From: Acanthornis magna
Lineage: Eukaryota > Chordata > Aves > Passeriformes > Acanthizidae
DNA length: 64,000 nucleotides
Direction: 5' to 3'
Assembly: GCA_036785705.1 (NCBI GenBank)
Contig: JAWUZG010000084.1
Span: 17,187,501 to 17,251,500, forward strand
Shown: positions 1 to 14,129 of the stretch, piece after piece
Position numbering within the stretch: position 1 is the stretch's first letter
How the letters are laid out: every line of letters starts with the position of its first letter
Program-made: the position numbers and the translations under genes
The notes under the pieces: generated by a model
What the model saw: only the letters and a program-made list of their open reading frames with translations
Told to the model about the DNA's origin: nothing
Database searches by the model: none

Positions 1-1246
1 CCTGGGTCACTATGCTAAAACCACTCAAGATAATTTTTAACACAGAAGTCAAAGAAGGGATCAATGTAATTTAACTTGAAAACCCAGGCTGCAGAATCAT
101 GCATCAATTCCATGAGGTGGATAGCATCGAGCTGTCCTCTGATGAACACTGAAGATAAGGCCATAATAAACAAGTCATAGCAATGACTGGTCAGTGGGAT
201 TTTCTTTTACAAAAAGCAGAACATGTTATAAATTCTCACCCTACTTTTCCAAGTATTTAGAGATGGACTTGTCATGTTGAAAATATAAAGTGATGCTGTG
301 AATATTGTTCCAATAAACTAGTGCACTCTTCACAAACTAAATTTTCATTCTTCTTACACATGATATGGAATGATTTTCAGATGGAAATTATCTTTCACTT
401 AGCAGACATAGAAATAGAAGAAAAGAGTAGTAAGGGGATAATTCTGCTGATGAGAGTGTTGACCTAAGTTAAATACTTCACAGTTATAGAGAAATCAAAT
501 GAAAAATTATAGTTTCAGTAGTCTTCCAGAATATGATATTCTGTCTTCAATTGGTGGAAAAATACAGGAGATTCCCTATTACAAGCTCAGTGAACCCAAG
601 CTGAGCACCAAAATGACACAGAAATAATGGAGTATTTGAGAGTCAATGTACGATATTATGCGTAATGAAGCATCAAAAGTGAAGAAGGAAATAATGTTTT
701 ATGGTAAAGAAATTGAAAATTATATAAAATCAGAAAGACAATTATGAAAGTCATCAACAATTTAAATTCCATTATAAGTAATTTTTGGTGTGAAGGTCAT
801 TGTATCTTCAAGGTACTAATTATCTCTTTTGTTATCTTTCTCACAAGAAGAAGAAAAGTAAGCAAAATGAGACTCTGTTCTTACTCAAAAATAGACCTGG
901 GGCCTTCCAAGAGCAAACAGGTTGCCCAGAAGTAGGAGTTTTATAGAACTGTGAAACATGATGTTCATGCAATCTCATTTATGCCCAACTGCACTTTCAT
1001 CCAAGTCAAATACCTTGATTTGTGTTTTGTCCTATGCAACCAGTCAGTGATGGCACTGTTGTAAAGGGTAAAATGTTTCATTGCAGGCTCTTCAAATATC
1101 TGTTTTCTCTAGAAAATATCATTTGGAATTTAAAAATTACAATCCATTGACCCATCTTGTGGGGGTTTTTAAAAATTCTTTTTAGCCCTGCTTTTCATAA
1201 AACATAGAAGGGTCTCAGTGTAGTTCAGAAATGCACAGCATTATGA

Positions 1247-1288
1247 TGAATGAATGAATGAATGAATGAATGAATGAATGAATGAATG
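1247..1288. repeat. (TGAA)n tetranucleotide microsatellite
   Basis: About 10.5 uninterrupted copies of TGAA run for 42 bases with no visible substitution. Such a perfect array is likely to vary in length between individuals. It is preceded by a partial unit (atga) and followed by unique sequence. No function is inferred. Confidence 0.95.
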
Positions 1289-3837
1289 CAGACTCTTGGG
1301 CACAATGACTGCATATACCATACTCTCAGGGAAGGCAAAAAAAAGTCCATGCTATATCAGGTGCAGAGATGAGCCTGATCTCCACATTTTCGAATGGAGT
1401 GGTCTGGTGTATTTAATATGACATATTTAATTATTTGTCTAAATAATACATGCACCCACACATCTTTCAAATCCAGTGTGGATTATTACCTGCCATTGAA
1501 ATTGTTGGTTCATTAAAGCAATAACATCCAAAATATGTAAGTATGAAATCATATGTATTTACTGCAAAAGAATGACATCTGAACCATTTCAAGAAGTCAC
1601 TAATTTGCTCAAAATATTTGTTGGTTTTGGATCCAACTTTGCCAGTGCCATTCAGTGGTGTCATTTTGACTGCAGCTTGATGCATTAACAGTCTGCATGT
1701 AGTGATATCAGGGGTCTATTTGTGGACCAACCTCCAAACTGCATCACTGAATCTGCGTTATGGCATCTGAGAGGTCCTTACTGTCTGTTACCCCCTGCTC
1801 AAGTAAGTGGATGAACTGCAGCCAGTGGTAAAGAACATTTCCTGTTCTTTACAAGGCTGGGTTATCATCTGGGAATTACAGATTGGCACTCTGTGCCTAC
1901 TCATGTGGCCTGCTCAGATTCTGTTTGTTGAGGGGCAAAACAAAACTGAGGTAAGTATACGTAGAGCATAAATGTTACATACACTGAAATTTTTCCTGTC
2001 AAATTCCCCTTAAGTTGGTGTGGATTTCAACATTCTTTTTGATTTTTTAAGCTATTTACTAAAGACCTTTCCTAAAGTTTTTGCTGAAGAACCTTCATAT
2101 AAATTTGCGTCATTTCTTCTCTCATTTTTTTCTAGACCATTCGTATGTAAATCTGTCATTATTTATCAGCAGGTTGTAAGACATCATTTGCATTTCAAAA
2201 GACGTCTGAAGTAAAATTGAAATTCTTCAGTTGTATCTTTTCACTACTTTTTAGAAACATTTTAAGAGAAATAAGAGCAACAGGTAATTTAACATAAAGT
2301 ATTATATATATTACAAAATTAAGATAAATATTTTAATATACTTAAAAATTCTAAGGAAATAACCACAGCCAGTCAGTAGGTCCCTGATATTAATGTGCAA
2401 CGTGGCACACCTGTCCAGCCTCTCACCATACATTGGTGTACCTAGGCATATGAACAAACAGTATAGCTAGGAAACAAACTAGAAATGCGTCATTTTTACA
2501 GCCACAGATAAGTATTTGGTCCTGTCAGCAGAGACTGCAACTGAAGGTAAACAGCAGCTCTACTGAATATTCAATTTGTCCTATAACATGTCACTAAAAA
2601 TAACAAAGATCTCTTTTGCTATAGATAATACAGATTACTTTCAGGATTTCATCATTTCTACAATGCTGTCAAAAGTATGTCAGAAAAAAATGCCCTGCAA
2701 TATGAGTATTTCATACGTCACATTGACACTCTCCACAGCTTTTTCTTTAGGCTTCAGTGGTTAGAGTGAAGATGGGCAAGGTTGCTATAACTAACTGAAG
2801 TGCTTTACTGCCAGCTTTCATATCAGATGAACTTATTCAGGGACAGCCTCTTCCTCTGACATAACATTGTATGGTAGCCAGCTCTTCTCTCTTAGCTGTT
2901 ATGAGTACCAGAGGGAACAAAATAATTCATACTTGATTTTGGAAAAGTTGTTTTGGAGCAACTTTTAATTAGCAGCTAATCATAGGTTTCTGGAACAAAA
3001 GGGCTCATATCTATTAAACAGGTTTCAAATAGTCACATTAGAACAGGTGAGAAATGGGATTATCATGTTCATACCTTCCTCACGTCTTCATTGCGTGACA
3101 AGATGACCAAAGCACAATGCCTTTGTGCTCTTGGATTCCTAATAATGTATTATAACACATCTCCCTAGCAACACAGGCTACTGAAAGCACATCAGATTTG
3201 TCCTCTGCTCACTAAAATTTCTTACTATAAAATACTGAATTGAGTTCAAAGTCAAGGCCTCCCATGGAAGCATTCAATTGTCTGGAGCTGGCATATTTAA
3301 AGTTTGAGCAGGAATGACAGCTTGGACCTTGAACCCTTTTCAGTGATAGGAAAGTTCACATGTGCAGATGAAACTGCCTTAGAAATTAGGGCAAAGCTGT
3401 CATTGAACTCTCCCAAAAGCAAATGGCCATCACAAATCTCATTTTTCCCAGCCAAAATGCAAGGTTTAACTCTTTGATTTGTCTTTTCTAATCTATTTAT
3501 CTTCTCTAACAGATATTGAAGAAAAGTAATATACTGTTCAAGACATTCTAGGCTTCCTTCTACAGAAGAAGGGTAAGTCTACATATTGTACATATTGCAA
3601 GGGGCAACGTGTTGCCTAATCCTCCCAATTTATTAGCACAAGTGAGATCAAAGGCCACTTCTAGAGCAGTTGATCCACATGAATTTTGTGGATCAAATCA
3701 ATCTTGGATTGGATAGAAAGAGGTAGGAGGCACAAGATAAAGCAAAAGTGTGAAAAAATGGTTCAGAGAGAAAAATAATGAATCACTGAACAGTTAATCA
3801 GGAGGGCAGATTGTCAACCCAGCTCCTGCATGCTCTA

Positions 3838-3860
3838 GCTGCATGCAGCAGCAGCAGCAG
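3838..3860. repeat. Palindrome followed by (GCA)5 run
   Basis: A 12-bp perfect palindrome, gctgcatgcagc (3838-3849), overlaps a short run of about five GCA triplets (3845-3860). The triplet run is too short to be called an expanded repeat. It is not inside an open frame that looks coding. Confidence 0.8.
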
Positions 3861-4885
3861 CTGTTTGCTCTGTGCTTAAAAGTAACAGCTCTTCTGACAA
3901 CTTAAATTCCGTTATTCTAGTTATTTAAAAGGTGATTAGATTGTATAATTTATTCTAGACCTATTACAATGTTTTTTTCCCTAGGGATCCTAAAAGGTTG
4001 TTATCATTTCTCATAAAGCACTTTTACTCCTAATAATCAATATCGATTTTACTATACCATATTATTGCTTAGATTTATATTCTTGTTTTGTGTGGGATTT
4101 AGGTATTAATATAATTAAAAAGAAATGAGATAGAGTGCTCTGCTTGAAAGTTTCACATTAAAAATAATTAGGTTTCCCTCTCATTTCCAAATGATACAGA
4201 AATATTTACATGGAACTATTTATATTGAATACATTTCTTCTGTTCTTCTGAGTTAAAGAGTTTTAAAAAATAAGGGATAACAGGGCCTTTCTTTTGGGAG
4301 CACCAAGGTAAAAATAAAGGTATCTCGAGGAGAGAATTAGGCCCTTCAGCAATTTGAGGAGATACCCAGATCATTTCCAATGTGCTATCACATGTTATTC
4401 AAAACTAGTTAAATAATTCAAACAATAAAGCTTTAACCAAAGCCATTTTGTTTGTGAGAACCTTTATGCTAACCCTTTGTGATAACCCCTCTCTCCCACA
4501 TAATTAAGTAGCATGTTTTTCTTTGTCAAACCTAAATGTTTCCTAACTCAGTTATGTTCCATAGCTCCCACTTAGATTTATCTGCCCCAGACAGTTTTTA
4601 CCACAGTCTGCACAAAAAAAACCCCAAACCCTTGGCACAGTCTCCTACAGGGTACTTTGCAGACTCTTCTGTTCTGTGTTCTGCAGGGTTATATTTTACA
4701 TATCAGAAATGTGATGGCAAAAAAAGAGAAGTATTTTTCAAAAAGAAATTCAGACTTTTACTTTCCATACATGTGAAGGAAAGTAATAACTTTGCAGAAG
4801 AAGATTTCCTGTTAAAACAAGAATTAAAGGAAATTTAGAGCTCTATCCTCTGCAACTATCTGATCTGATCTGTATTTACAGCAGA

Positions 4886-4909
4886 GACAGTCAGAAGTCT
4901 CTGACTGTC
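4886..4909. repeat. 10-bp perfect inverted repeat with 4-base loop
   Basis: The arms gacagtcaga (4886-4895) and tctgactgtc (4900-4909) are exactly complementary around the loop agtc. A stem of this length can arise by chance in 64 kb, and no T-run or other processing signal suggests an RNA gene. Confidence 0.85.
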
Positions 4910-5130
4910 AGAATCAGACTGAAAGAAGCAGAAATTTGTTTTTCTCTTTTGGAAGAATTGGTATGTGCTTCAATGTGATGTGCACTTTGGTTTTTTAAAA
5001 GCTATATAGTAGATCAAAATTAACTTACTTCCATACCAGCTAGAACCCAATGTTGCAATTCAAACCACTTTACACTTCATTTTGTAAATAATCTGGAAAG
5101 CATCTCAAAAATCAATAAATTATACTGTCT

Positions 5131-5360
5131 TTATCATTTGCTATTTATATGGTGCCATTTGTACAGTGAATTCATACAGGTTTCCAAAGCACTTTTAAAT
5201 TATACATTGAGAATGTACTTTTAAAAGTATTAGGAAACAGCCATTTCAATATGGTACATGGAGGAAATTAAATAGTGAACACTGTATAAGATGTCAAGCT
5301 AGGACAAGGAGTGCAAAATAATACTCAGTCCTTTTACACTGCATAAAGCAAAGGGGCCTA
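5131..5360 (+). repeat. MIR-like ancient SINE relic, sense orientation
   Basis: Several landmarks of the tRNA-derived MIR/CORE-SINE family appear in the right order and spacing. There is a 'tatttatatggtgcc' block (consensus: tatatagcgcttttc), then 'ccaaagcactttt' (consensus: caaagcgcttta), then 'catttcaatatggtacatgg' with 'aggaaatt' (consensus: catttacagatggggaaactg). A terminal 'actcagtccttttacact' matches the consensus block around 'cccagtccagtgct'. Substitutions and small indels are heavy, consistent with an insertion predating birds. Each block alone is weak; the order is the argument. The boundaries are approximate. Confidence 0.5.
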
Positions 5361-5426
5361 GATCTGAGGTGAAACATCTAAGACACTCTAATAGTCACAG
5401 TAAATAGCAATAATGTTAAAACATTC

Positions 5427-5772
5427 TGCCGTGGTTTCACCTCGACTGGCAATTGAGTACCACACAGCTACTCTCTCACGCCGCCATGTCTGGTGGGATG
5501 GCAAGGAGAAACAGGAAAAGGCAAAACCCATGGACTGAGACAAGAACAGTCAAAGAACTGAAATAAATTAAAAAGGAAAAGGAAAAGGAAAAGGAAAAGG
5601 AAAAAGGAAAAAAGAGAACAATAAAACCCAAATAAGATAAGTGAAGTACAATACAATTGCTCACCAACTGCTGACCAATGCCCGGCCCAACCCCAAACAG
5701 TGGTTGGTACCTCCTGGCCGACTGTGCCCAGTTTACAGACTGAAAATTGCAGTTCCAGCCAAAAGCAGGACA
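5427..5772 (-). mobile_element. Solo LTR of an avian endogenous retrovirus (ERVL-like), U3 mostly deleted
   Basis: Read on the minus strand, this element starts with the TGTCCTGcTTTtggCTGG-type 5' end and finishes at 'aaaccacggca'. It keeps the 3' half typical of this LTR family: the 'catgggttgagac-aagaacag' equivalent at about 5530-5551, a GGAAAA hexamer array, and the block 'caattgctcaccaactgctg'. The TATA region survives only as 'cagtttacagactg' (about 5730-5743) and is followed almost at once by the 5' terminal block, so most of U3 is missing. Flanking pentamers cattc (5422-5426) and catcc (5773-5777) differ at one base and look like an aged 5-bp target-site duplication. That length fits ERVL-class integration, which is known from the family and not proven here. 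No internal retroviral genes are present. The open frames across it on the minus strand (5468-5829) are shadows; their Leu/Phe-rich run is the hexamer array translated. Confidence 0.8.
5571..5613. repeat. (GGAAAA)n hexamer array inside the LTR
   Basis: Four exact GGAAAA units are followed by two units lengthened by one or two A residues, giving a purine-only tract. It lies in the part of the LTR that, in other copies of the family, is a variable A-rich spacer, so it is probably a lineage-specific expansion of that spacer. Confidence 0.9.
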
Positions 5773-8700
5773 CATCCTCTTTCGGTATTGTAAGAAAAAT
5801 GAAAAAATATAGGGCAACTTTCTCTTCATGAATTTATATACTATATTTTACAAGAGTTGCATTTTAATCACATTTCACTATATAATAAAGGCACCACATA
5901 ATAGAAGCAGGCTGGTGCTTGAAAAAACTCCTGACTATCAGCCAAAATGTGAATGAAGCACCAAAGTACTTGGAAACATGATCTTCCAGGTCATTTCCGA
6001 TCTAAGCACTAAGAGGTCTGATCTTTCCTCGCAGAGAACTCAAATACGGAACACGTGCCTTCCCCCTTGCTCTGTCAAGGGAGAGAAGGATGTGTTTTCA
6101 AAAGGCCTTCACTAATTAAAGAGAAATTAAATCAGTCTGTTCTTATACTGAATTTTACAGGAACAGGAGGAACGCATCCAATTTTTTTTTTAAATGTAGT
6201 ACAAATATATCAAATCACTTCACCGAGGCTTAGATAATGTCTTAAGTAGGTGGGAGTAGGTTGCACTTAACTCAACTGCACATTTTGCCTTATGACAGCA
6301 AATTACCTTCTCAGAATAGACCTCCAAACCATGAATGAACATCGGATGCCAAATTGCCATGGATTTGCGACATAAATTCTCATGTATTCTACAGGAAAGC
6401 ATAGAGGAATATCATAAGGGAATCATAACTCAGCATGCATTACTTTTGGTAGCCTTGCAGCCAAGCTTTGCTCTGGTATCTCTGGATGTTCTTTCCAGGG
6501 GAGACAATAGTATAGTGTTTACACTTGCAGTTCCTGGTAAATGACCCTTAATAAAAAAAGCAACTGAACAGTCCAAATCACCACTTGACCCTATTCTTGC
6601 TGGGGTTTATGGACCAAAATGTATTATCTTTCCCTTGTAAGTCATTACAAAGTATATAGAAAGTTACCAAAGCAAAACTCCAGTGCTTTAGCAAACAGCA
6701 TGTTTATTCAGTTGATCCAAAGCCAGGCAGTGAACTCACTGCTTAGAGCTATACCTTACAATAATCTGGTTTATTTCCAACCGGGAATCTGCAGCCCTGA
6801 TATTCCTGTCCATAAATTTGTTTTGGTATCTATTAATAATTTATTAATTGTTAAGTAATTATAAAAAATGTGTCTTTAATACAAAATTTGAGCTCCTATT
6901 TAAAATACTACTTTGTACAGTCCCCTTATACTTAACAGCCAAATAATTAAGTTTTACCTATCTAGATAATCTAGCCAGCTAATTATTAATGTGACAGTAT
7001 CTCAAGAAAATGAATGGTACTAAGCTGCACTAAGTTTCTCTTCTGGTTACCCTCTACGCTGTGCTTCTGCAACATAATCAGTTGTATTTTCAACTCTAAC
7101 CTCATTGTAGCAAGTGCTATCACTTCATCTATGTTCTGTAATGTTCCAACCATGTTATTGATTTGCAGTAAATAATAGTGGCACGAGCACACCTCATGGG
7201 GCTGCTACAGGCCCTGATCCACAGCACGCTCTTTACCAGGCTTCTAAGGTGCCATTTTCTTTGGCTCATATGCATCATCACATAATTCCCAGTGTCACCA
7301 GGTCGCATCATAGATTATACTCTGATATTATCTGTCAATCACATAGAAGAAAAAAGTAATAAAGTTTTATTCATCCATACAAGTAGAATTGTTCTCATTT
7401 ACAGAAGACCCAGAACATTCAGAATACCACCTTTCTAAAATATTAGTCTTTCTTAGTTTAGACTGCTATAGTGGCAAAACTAGAAGGGTAGATGATAATA
7501 GAAGTTGATTGTAAACACTTACAACCACTGGGTCTGATGGTGTACTCCATCTGCTACAATCTACAGCTCTACAAGTTAGCAGAGGAACAGAACTCAAATA
7601 TGAAACCAATTTCCTGTTCTAACAAGGGAGGATTACTTTCCTAGGGCTGTATACCCTCAATGTTTCTAAACATAGAAAGCCTGTACTTGGGTCTAGTACC
7701 TAGATTAGTTTCAAAGGCCGCCCATTAACACAAAGGGCTATTTACTTTATAGAAAATGAGCCCTTCCCTAAGATGTTTGTAATTGAGTTTAGAAACCTCA
7801 CTGTAGATAGTGTTTCTGATCTAATAATTGAATTGATCTAATTTTATTTTGTGCCAAATTAGCTATTGAATCAGAACATTTTTTTCTTGGTGGTGATGGA
7901 AATTCTATTAATAATTTAATAAAGCTTTCTGTTGCTGCTTTCACTCTATCCACACATTCACCAAAACACTCACCCATGTGAGTTGCACATCTGCCCGAAA
8001 ACATTTACCTCCTGAATATTCACTTTTTGTAGGTTTTGGTGAAACTCATGATGAATTATATACAATGGCACAGGACCTGGGAGAAATTGCTTATAAAATC
8101 ATAGTGCTTTTGGGCTGCATGAATTTTTTTCTAGTAAAATGCAATTTGAACGATGAAGGGTTTGAGATATAATCTTAAACCAAACAGCAGATGAATAAAT
8201 TTCTCTCACATTTATCTTGGATAATGATTCATCCTACCTGTCTAGGCACTGGATACACTGCTAACTAACCATACAGCTATGCCCACGTGACTTACATGTC
8301 TAACTTGCTTCTACTGATATGTTTTGGGCTGGTTTTCTTGTATGTTGTGACAAATGTGGTGTGCTATTCTCCCAAAGCTTAAAAAATGGTCTCTGCTCAT
8401 GTAAAGCAGTGCTTTTACTACACACCAGAACTGGTGTTTGGAGATTCCAGGCCTTAAAATGCGATGTGAATGGCACAAAGAAGCAACAAGTGTTACTCTC
8501 ATCAAGCACCTCCCTCTGTAACCATTTGTAATATGATTCCTTATTTTCTTTTCTCCAAGTGCAATTACAAATTGGCAAGTAATCATACAGCAGACTACAC
8601 CCAGAAACTGAATAAAACAAAAGGACCTTAGATTCTGTTTTCACAGTTAATTTGAGAGATTATTATGCTCTAACAACTATTCTCTAATAGTCAGGGGAAA

Positions 8701-11700
8701 ACAGAGTTTTTCTTGTGCAAGTGTATTGGTATGAATAAAACAAATGATATCTCAGTTACATTAGCTGGTTGGTTATTCGTCAGCACTTCTCATCATAGCC
8801 TAAATTCTGACAAAATGAAATTTTCAGATTTTCCTTTTAGTCTTTAAAAAAGGAGACGGAAAAGAAGCAAGAATGAACTTCAGAGAATTAGGTTATAAAA
8901 TGCAATGGTAAGGCCATAAATCTTTGTTTTGATCTAAACCATATATAGATGTTTTTTCATGTCATTTTTTTCTGCATAGGTTGAGCTAAGCCTCACTAAA
9001 GGAAGGGGAATGCAAAACAAAATGAAAAATACAGCAGAGCATGGTCTTTGTTAGCCTTGCAACAGAGACATGTTGCTCTTTTAATGCGTTAGTGATTGCT
9101 ATTGCTCCCACACACTGGAACACTTGTGGGTTAAAGGAGATATTGAGCAGTGGAATTGACTTAAAAAGGTAACAAGAGCCTTTTGCTCAGTAGATGGATT
9201 TTTTTAAAATCAGGCCTATGCTGTCTGTAGCCAGAGTGGTCACAATCTGACAGCTTTATAGATGAACACCAGCAAACAGGATGGTGATATGACCACACCA
9301 CAAATTTAGTATGATGCATCTGTCATTCACTGGCTTCTTATATGTGGATTACAACTAAGACTCTGTACCTAAATTATGATCGGAAATGAAATGTTCTCTT
9401 ACATTGGTTGCAATTCTCCGTCAGGTTGACACAGGGAAATATGAGGATAACAGTTCGATCTTGATCTAAAGGAATAAATCCAGGTTGATGGAAAGGTGTT
9501 TTTTAATAAGCCTCCATGTTGTACAAAGAGGAGTTAATTGTTCTTTGGTAGCAGATGAAAAATTCCATGCAGCAATGGTCTGGTGCTGGCTTTGCTTTCC
9601 ATTAAGGACATGATTGAGGAGTATAGTGTTCATGTCAGTAGAGGTGTACCTATATTGGGAAAAAATAACCCTACATGCCTCCATTTTACAAACCATTTAC
9701 CCCATCTATTCAAAAAGAATTCTATATCTTTATTTTCTAAATATCCAAATTTTTATTAGGCTTCTTATGGACAACCTGGTAAATTGAAGTTTGAATAAAA
9801 TCTACACCAAAACACAAAGATATTATATTTATTTTAATAATTTTCACTAGATTTTTTATTTACTGAGGAACAAACTATGACCAGGTTGCACTTCCTTTTA
9901 TTTAATACTCTAATAAAATTAATTTTGGAAAAGGTACTGTTTACAGCTTAGAAGAACTCAAATGAATTACTCTACTGTAATATCTACATCTTTCTTCCAT
10001 TAGAACTCTCTTCTGTTGACTGGGAAGCAGAAGTGGATGTGAAGGTGCAAATTACAGCAGAGATTACAAATTATTTCCAGTAGAGTCTTGGAAGAATTTC
10101 TCTGCTTCTTTCCTTGAACAGTCCAGCCTTTGTGAGAGCTGCAGATGTATGCAGAAGGCACACATTTTAAAACGGTGAATGTGACACAGCTTTATAACTA
10201 TCTATGATATCAGAACTGGTACAATATCTGAGGAACAGGCACATTTCCTTTTGTTTAAGACAGAGTCCAAACAATATAATGTGGGTAACTACAAGGACTA
10301 CTCTTACCATGAAATCATGGACAGCTATAGAGCAAATACTGAAGGAAAATGTGTTAAAACCATTAAAAGAAAATGGAATAAAATTAAGCACTAGTTTACT
10401 AAAGCCAGCTCATTTCAAACTATTTCCATATTTCTTTTTGATAAAACCTTGGATTTTGACCAATGCAATCTTGTAGTAAGCTTGCAATTTGTGCGTTCTT
10501 CATTTCCCATTCAGGTGAAACTTCCCACATCCTATTGCATTTCATATGCTGTTATCATGTTTTCTCCACACTCTTCTTTTAAATCTGACTGTGCAGGATT
10601 TTGTCTGGGCTTAAAACACCATTTTCTCTGGGAACAGAGGCAGCAAAGGTTGGTAAATGTTGAAATGTAAAGAATTCTTCTCCAGGTTTTAGGACATTTA
10701 AAGAAAAGGCTGCTTGTAAAATGAAGGTGTGAATATATGTTAAATAGATCATCTGGATAGTGGAAGTAATGCATGGCCTGTCAAAAGAAACAATATTAAA
10801 GTAAATGTGCAATTTTTTTGCCTAAAATAGTGAGGAACATGGAATGACTGATGGCGTAGTTTACAAGAATCTGCTCCCATGTGTATCTTTAGATTAAAAG
10901 AAAAATACAGTGGTGGTTATTTTCAAGTTCTGTATAAATTCACTTAAAGCCTATGGTGGCTGACAGCAAACCAAACTAGTTTAAACAAATCTTTTTGTAT
11001 CAATAACTAATTACATCCTAGTTCTGCCTCAGTAACACAGATTGATAGTTCCATTATAGTGTTTAATTAGAATTGTTTTTAATTTATCCTTTAGAAGTGG
11101 TCTAATTGGTGAAGGAACAGATGTTACAGGTCACGTGGCACCAGGATGACAGCGCTGGTGCAGAATGGCCAACTGGGCTGGGAATGCCTTCCAGAATCTC
11201 TTTCAAACAGAGAGGTGGAGGGGAGTTTGCAGCGTGTCTAGTTTCATTTGTGGGTATTACCTGCAAAACCTGTGAAGCTCAATCTCCTGCTGGGATGAAC
11301 TCTAAACTGACTGACTGGGAGGAACAGTCAGTAACTATTTTTTATTATCATTTTTTGGCAGCTGGTAAATACAACAGATTCAGGACAGCAGGCAAACAGG
11401 ACTCTATTTAGGCCTCTCTCTATGCAGTTTTGATTTTTGTCCTAAGCATCTGACAGAAAAAGAATTTATTTTTTTTTGGAACCATGCTCTATTAACACTG
11501 ACTTACAAGAGAGACATAGCATTAGGCATTTGTCATAACTCATGGATTGCAAGTATGATTTCAGGGAGATGGAGTGACATTTATGTTTGGAGGAGCTTTT
11601 ACACCAAAGCCCCAGCCTTCTGAATGTTGAGGCTGAACGCCGAATAGCTCAACAGAGCCTTGAGCCTGTCTCAAAATTGAACCAAACAGGAAGGGGAGCG

Positions 11701-14116
11701 CTCCATTTTTTAATTTCAAATCAGAAAGACCTGGAATTTCAAAGCAACATAAAAATCCTCCAAGTTATGTTCCCACAGAGGAAGCAATTATGAAGAGGTT
11801 TAGCATGTAGGAAAAACAGTCATTTGGCATGGATGATTTCTATCTATTTTATAGCCATTTTTGTTAAAAGCAAAATGTAATTAGAAAAGTGTTGGTGGAT
11901 AATTATAAGAGAAGCAGCATACAATGAAATATTCAAAAGGCAGGACAGCTCTCACTCAAATATCCCTGTAGTGAAAGCTCAGATTTATCATGTCACCATC
12001 ATCCCAAAAGATACCAATTGCTCACAATAAAATAAATGATGTATATAGGTCTGAAGTAACTACTGAACAGACACTGTTGAAAAGCAGCTACTGCAGGGCG
12101 CAATGCAGCAGCTATTGAGCCGTGTCTGCCAATCATCCATTCTGAAAAGGGGAAAAACAGAATCCTGAATGCAGCAGAAATATTGGGAGAGTTTATGTCA
12201 AATAGTGTGATTACTCTGGTGATTGCAGAAAACAGCATTACACTGTGATTTCAAAGGCAGAAGGGATATGCCTCATTCAAAAGGATGCCAGGCTGCTATT
12301 AGTTAGAATGTGTCTTTGATCTAATAAATGATGGGTTTTTTCTCTACATGCATCACAGTGTTATTCCACCAGCCTCCCGGCTGTTGAATTTCTTGGTGGC
12401 AAAGTGGGAAACTAAATGTCCCTGAGACCTGTTCACTGCTGCCTAAGAACCCCGCTGGCCAGAGACACTCTCTCACATGGTGTAAGGAGCTCTCTCCCAG
12501 GACACTAATCCTGACAGGAAAGCATGTTCTCAATGTCAGGGTTTTGCCAAAATGTGAGCTGATTTGCCAGAATCCTCCCGCAGTCCTGGAGATCCTATGA
12601 GGTGTTTTAGGTCCCCACAGTTAATCCTCAAATGTTGTGGTATCACAAATCATCCTTCATGAATTGAAATGACTTATCAATATCCCTCTAACTAACATAT
12701 GAACTGTCTTCATATATTAATAATCTTTCCATAGTTAACTGGAGCATGGCATTGAACAGCAAGAAATGAAGCAGAAATCAAACACATAAGTTGATTCTCT
12801 GGCACCTATCTTACAAATACCTTTGAGACAATCTATTTGCTATATACTTGCAATTAGATTTTATTTTGAGAACTGGGGTTTTAGTCTCCCAGAGACCTCA
12901 GTCAAAGCTTAGCCTTATTAACACCCAAACAATATCTGAAGCAGTACTTCAGTATTTAGTTCAATGATCTGCATGAAACAGAAAAATGCTGCAATTTTTT
13001 TTCTCATTCTAAGTGTTTACATGAAACTTGGACTTAAAATTATCATTTTTAACTAGGAAACACAAAATTTTCTATCAGGACAACTAATTTTTTTAGAAGT
13101 ATTTGAATGTATTTTGAAATTACTGAAAGCAAAGGTATATAACATCCACTAAGCAGTGTATGCAGTAATCTCAGAGAGGTTTCAAAAAATAAAGTTTTCT
13201 GTAGAGAACAGAGCAATGTATATCCTTGTCTCAAAGCACATAAACCTTCCATTTCATTACCTGCAGCTGACTCTCACTTGCAGTGTATACTGGCATGTAT
13301 GCTTCCTCCTTAAAAAGTGATACACTTCAATTTTTTAAGACATTTCACTCAACCTCTGTTTAGAATGACCATAATACCACAATCTTCTATTAGGAGGGAA
13401 AATGTAACTGTCATTTAATAACTCCAGATTTGGAGAAGTTGCCCATGGTTCAAGAGGTGGAAATAGCAGATAAAGGCTTTTTTTTCTAGGTGAGAAAGAA
13501 GACTTGATGAGTGGTTTGTGGCATCCACCATAACAGATACACAATAATCAAGGACTTCAGTGATTAACAGGGTGCTGCTAGAATTTTCTGCATTTTTTTT
13601 GCCATTGTGAGCCAAATGTAGTGGAGAACCAGAGAAGATATGAATATTGAGCACTTGATAGATTTGACAGGCATATGAAACAATATAAGAAACAATACAG
13701 GCAGCTCAGCCTGAAAAAGCTATTTCTTGACATCTTTCACTCAGAAAAATGTATGTTGTTCCAGTAAGTAGTACCAAACAGATACCAGTAACACCAGACT
13801 AATGCAAGTGCAGAGGCCTGTGCATTGTCTGCTGTAGCATTTATCCACAAGTAGCTGAGTGCCTTAGTTGAAGAAGAACATGTCTGGCTGGCACTCTGAT
13901 GGACAGAGAAAAATGAAATTAAAATGCTGTTTTGACACACAAAGAATTGTCACAATTAACCAGCAAATCATTTTACTAAAGTACTGTGCTCTGAGTTTTG
14001 ATCTCAAATGTTCATACATTTCTTTCATTGACTGGAAGTTGTCCTGACAGTTGATGATGTTCTTTGTCTAGACTATTTATGTCAAATAACAGATAGAAGT
14101 CATTCCTGTCAAAATT

Positions 14117-14129
14117 TATATATATATAT
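14117..14129. repeat. Short (TA)n run
   Basis: About 6.5 uninterrupted TA units. It is short, has no context suggesting a promoter, and is likely simple-sequence noise. Confidence 0.8.

Larger units (their letters stand above)
1..5130. other. Non-coding stretch, no gene recognised
   Basis: A/T-rich, CpG-poor sequence with stop codons scattered through all six frames; the longest open frame (4536-4838, +) is 100 codons and has no recognisable motif. I see no splice-bounded conserved exon. Recognisable contents are the tetranucleotide microsatellite at 1247-1288, the palindrome plus short CAG run at 3838-3860 and the hairpin at 4886-4909. A very A/T-rich patch lies at about 2285-2350. The rest may be intergenic, intronic or decayed repeat. 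Confidence 0.6.

Noticed and set aside
1247..1288. Regular repeat considered as CRISPR-like
   Set aside because: It is an uninterrupted tetranucleotide microsatellite with no spacers, in a vertebrate-type genome.
5468..5829. Minus-strand frames of 101 and 117 codons with a Leu/Phe/Ser-rich run
   Set aside because: They lie across a solo LTR, and the repetitive residues are the GGAAAA array translated from the opposite strand.
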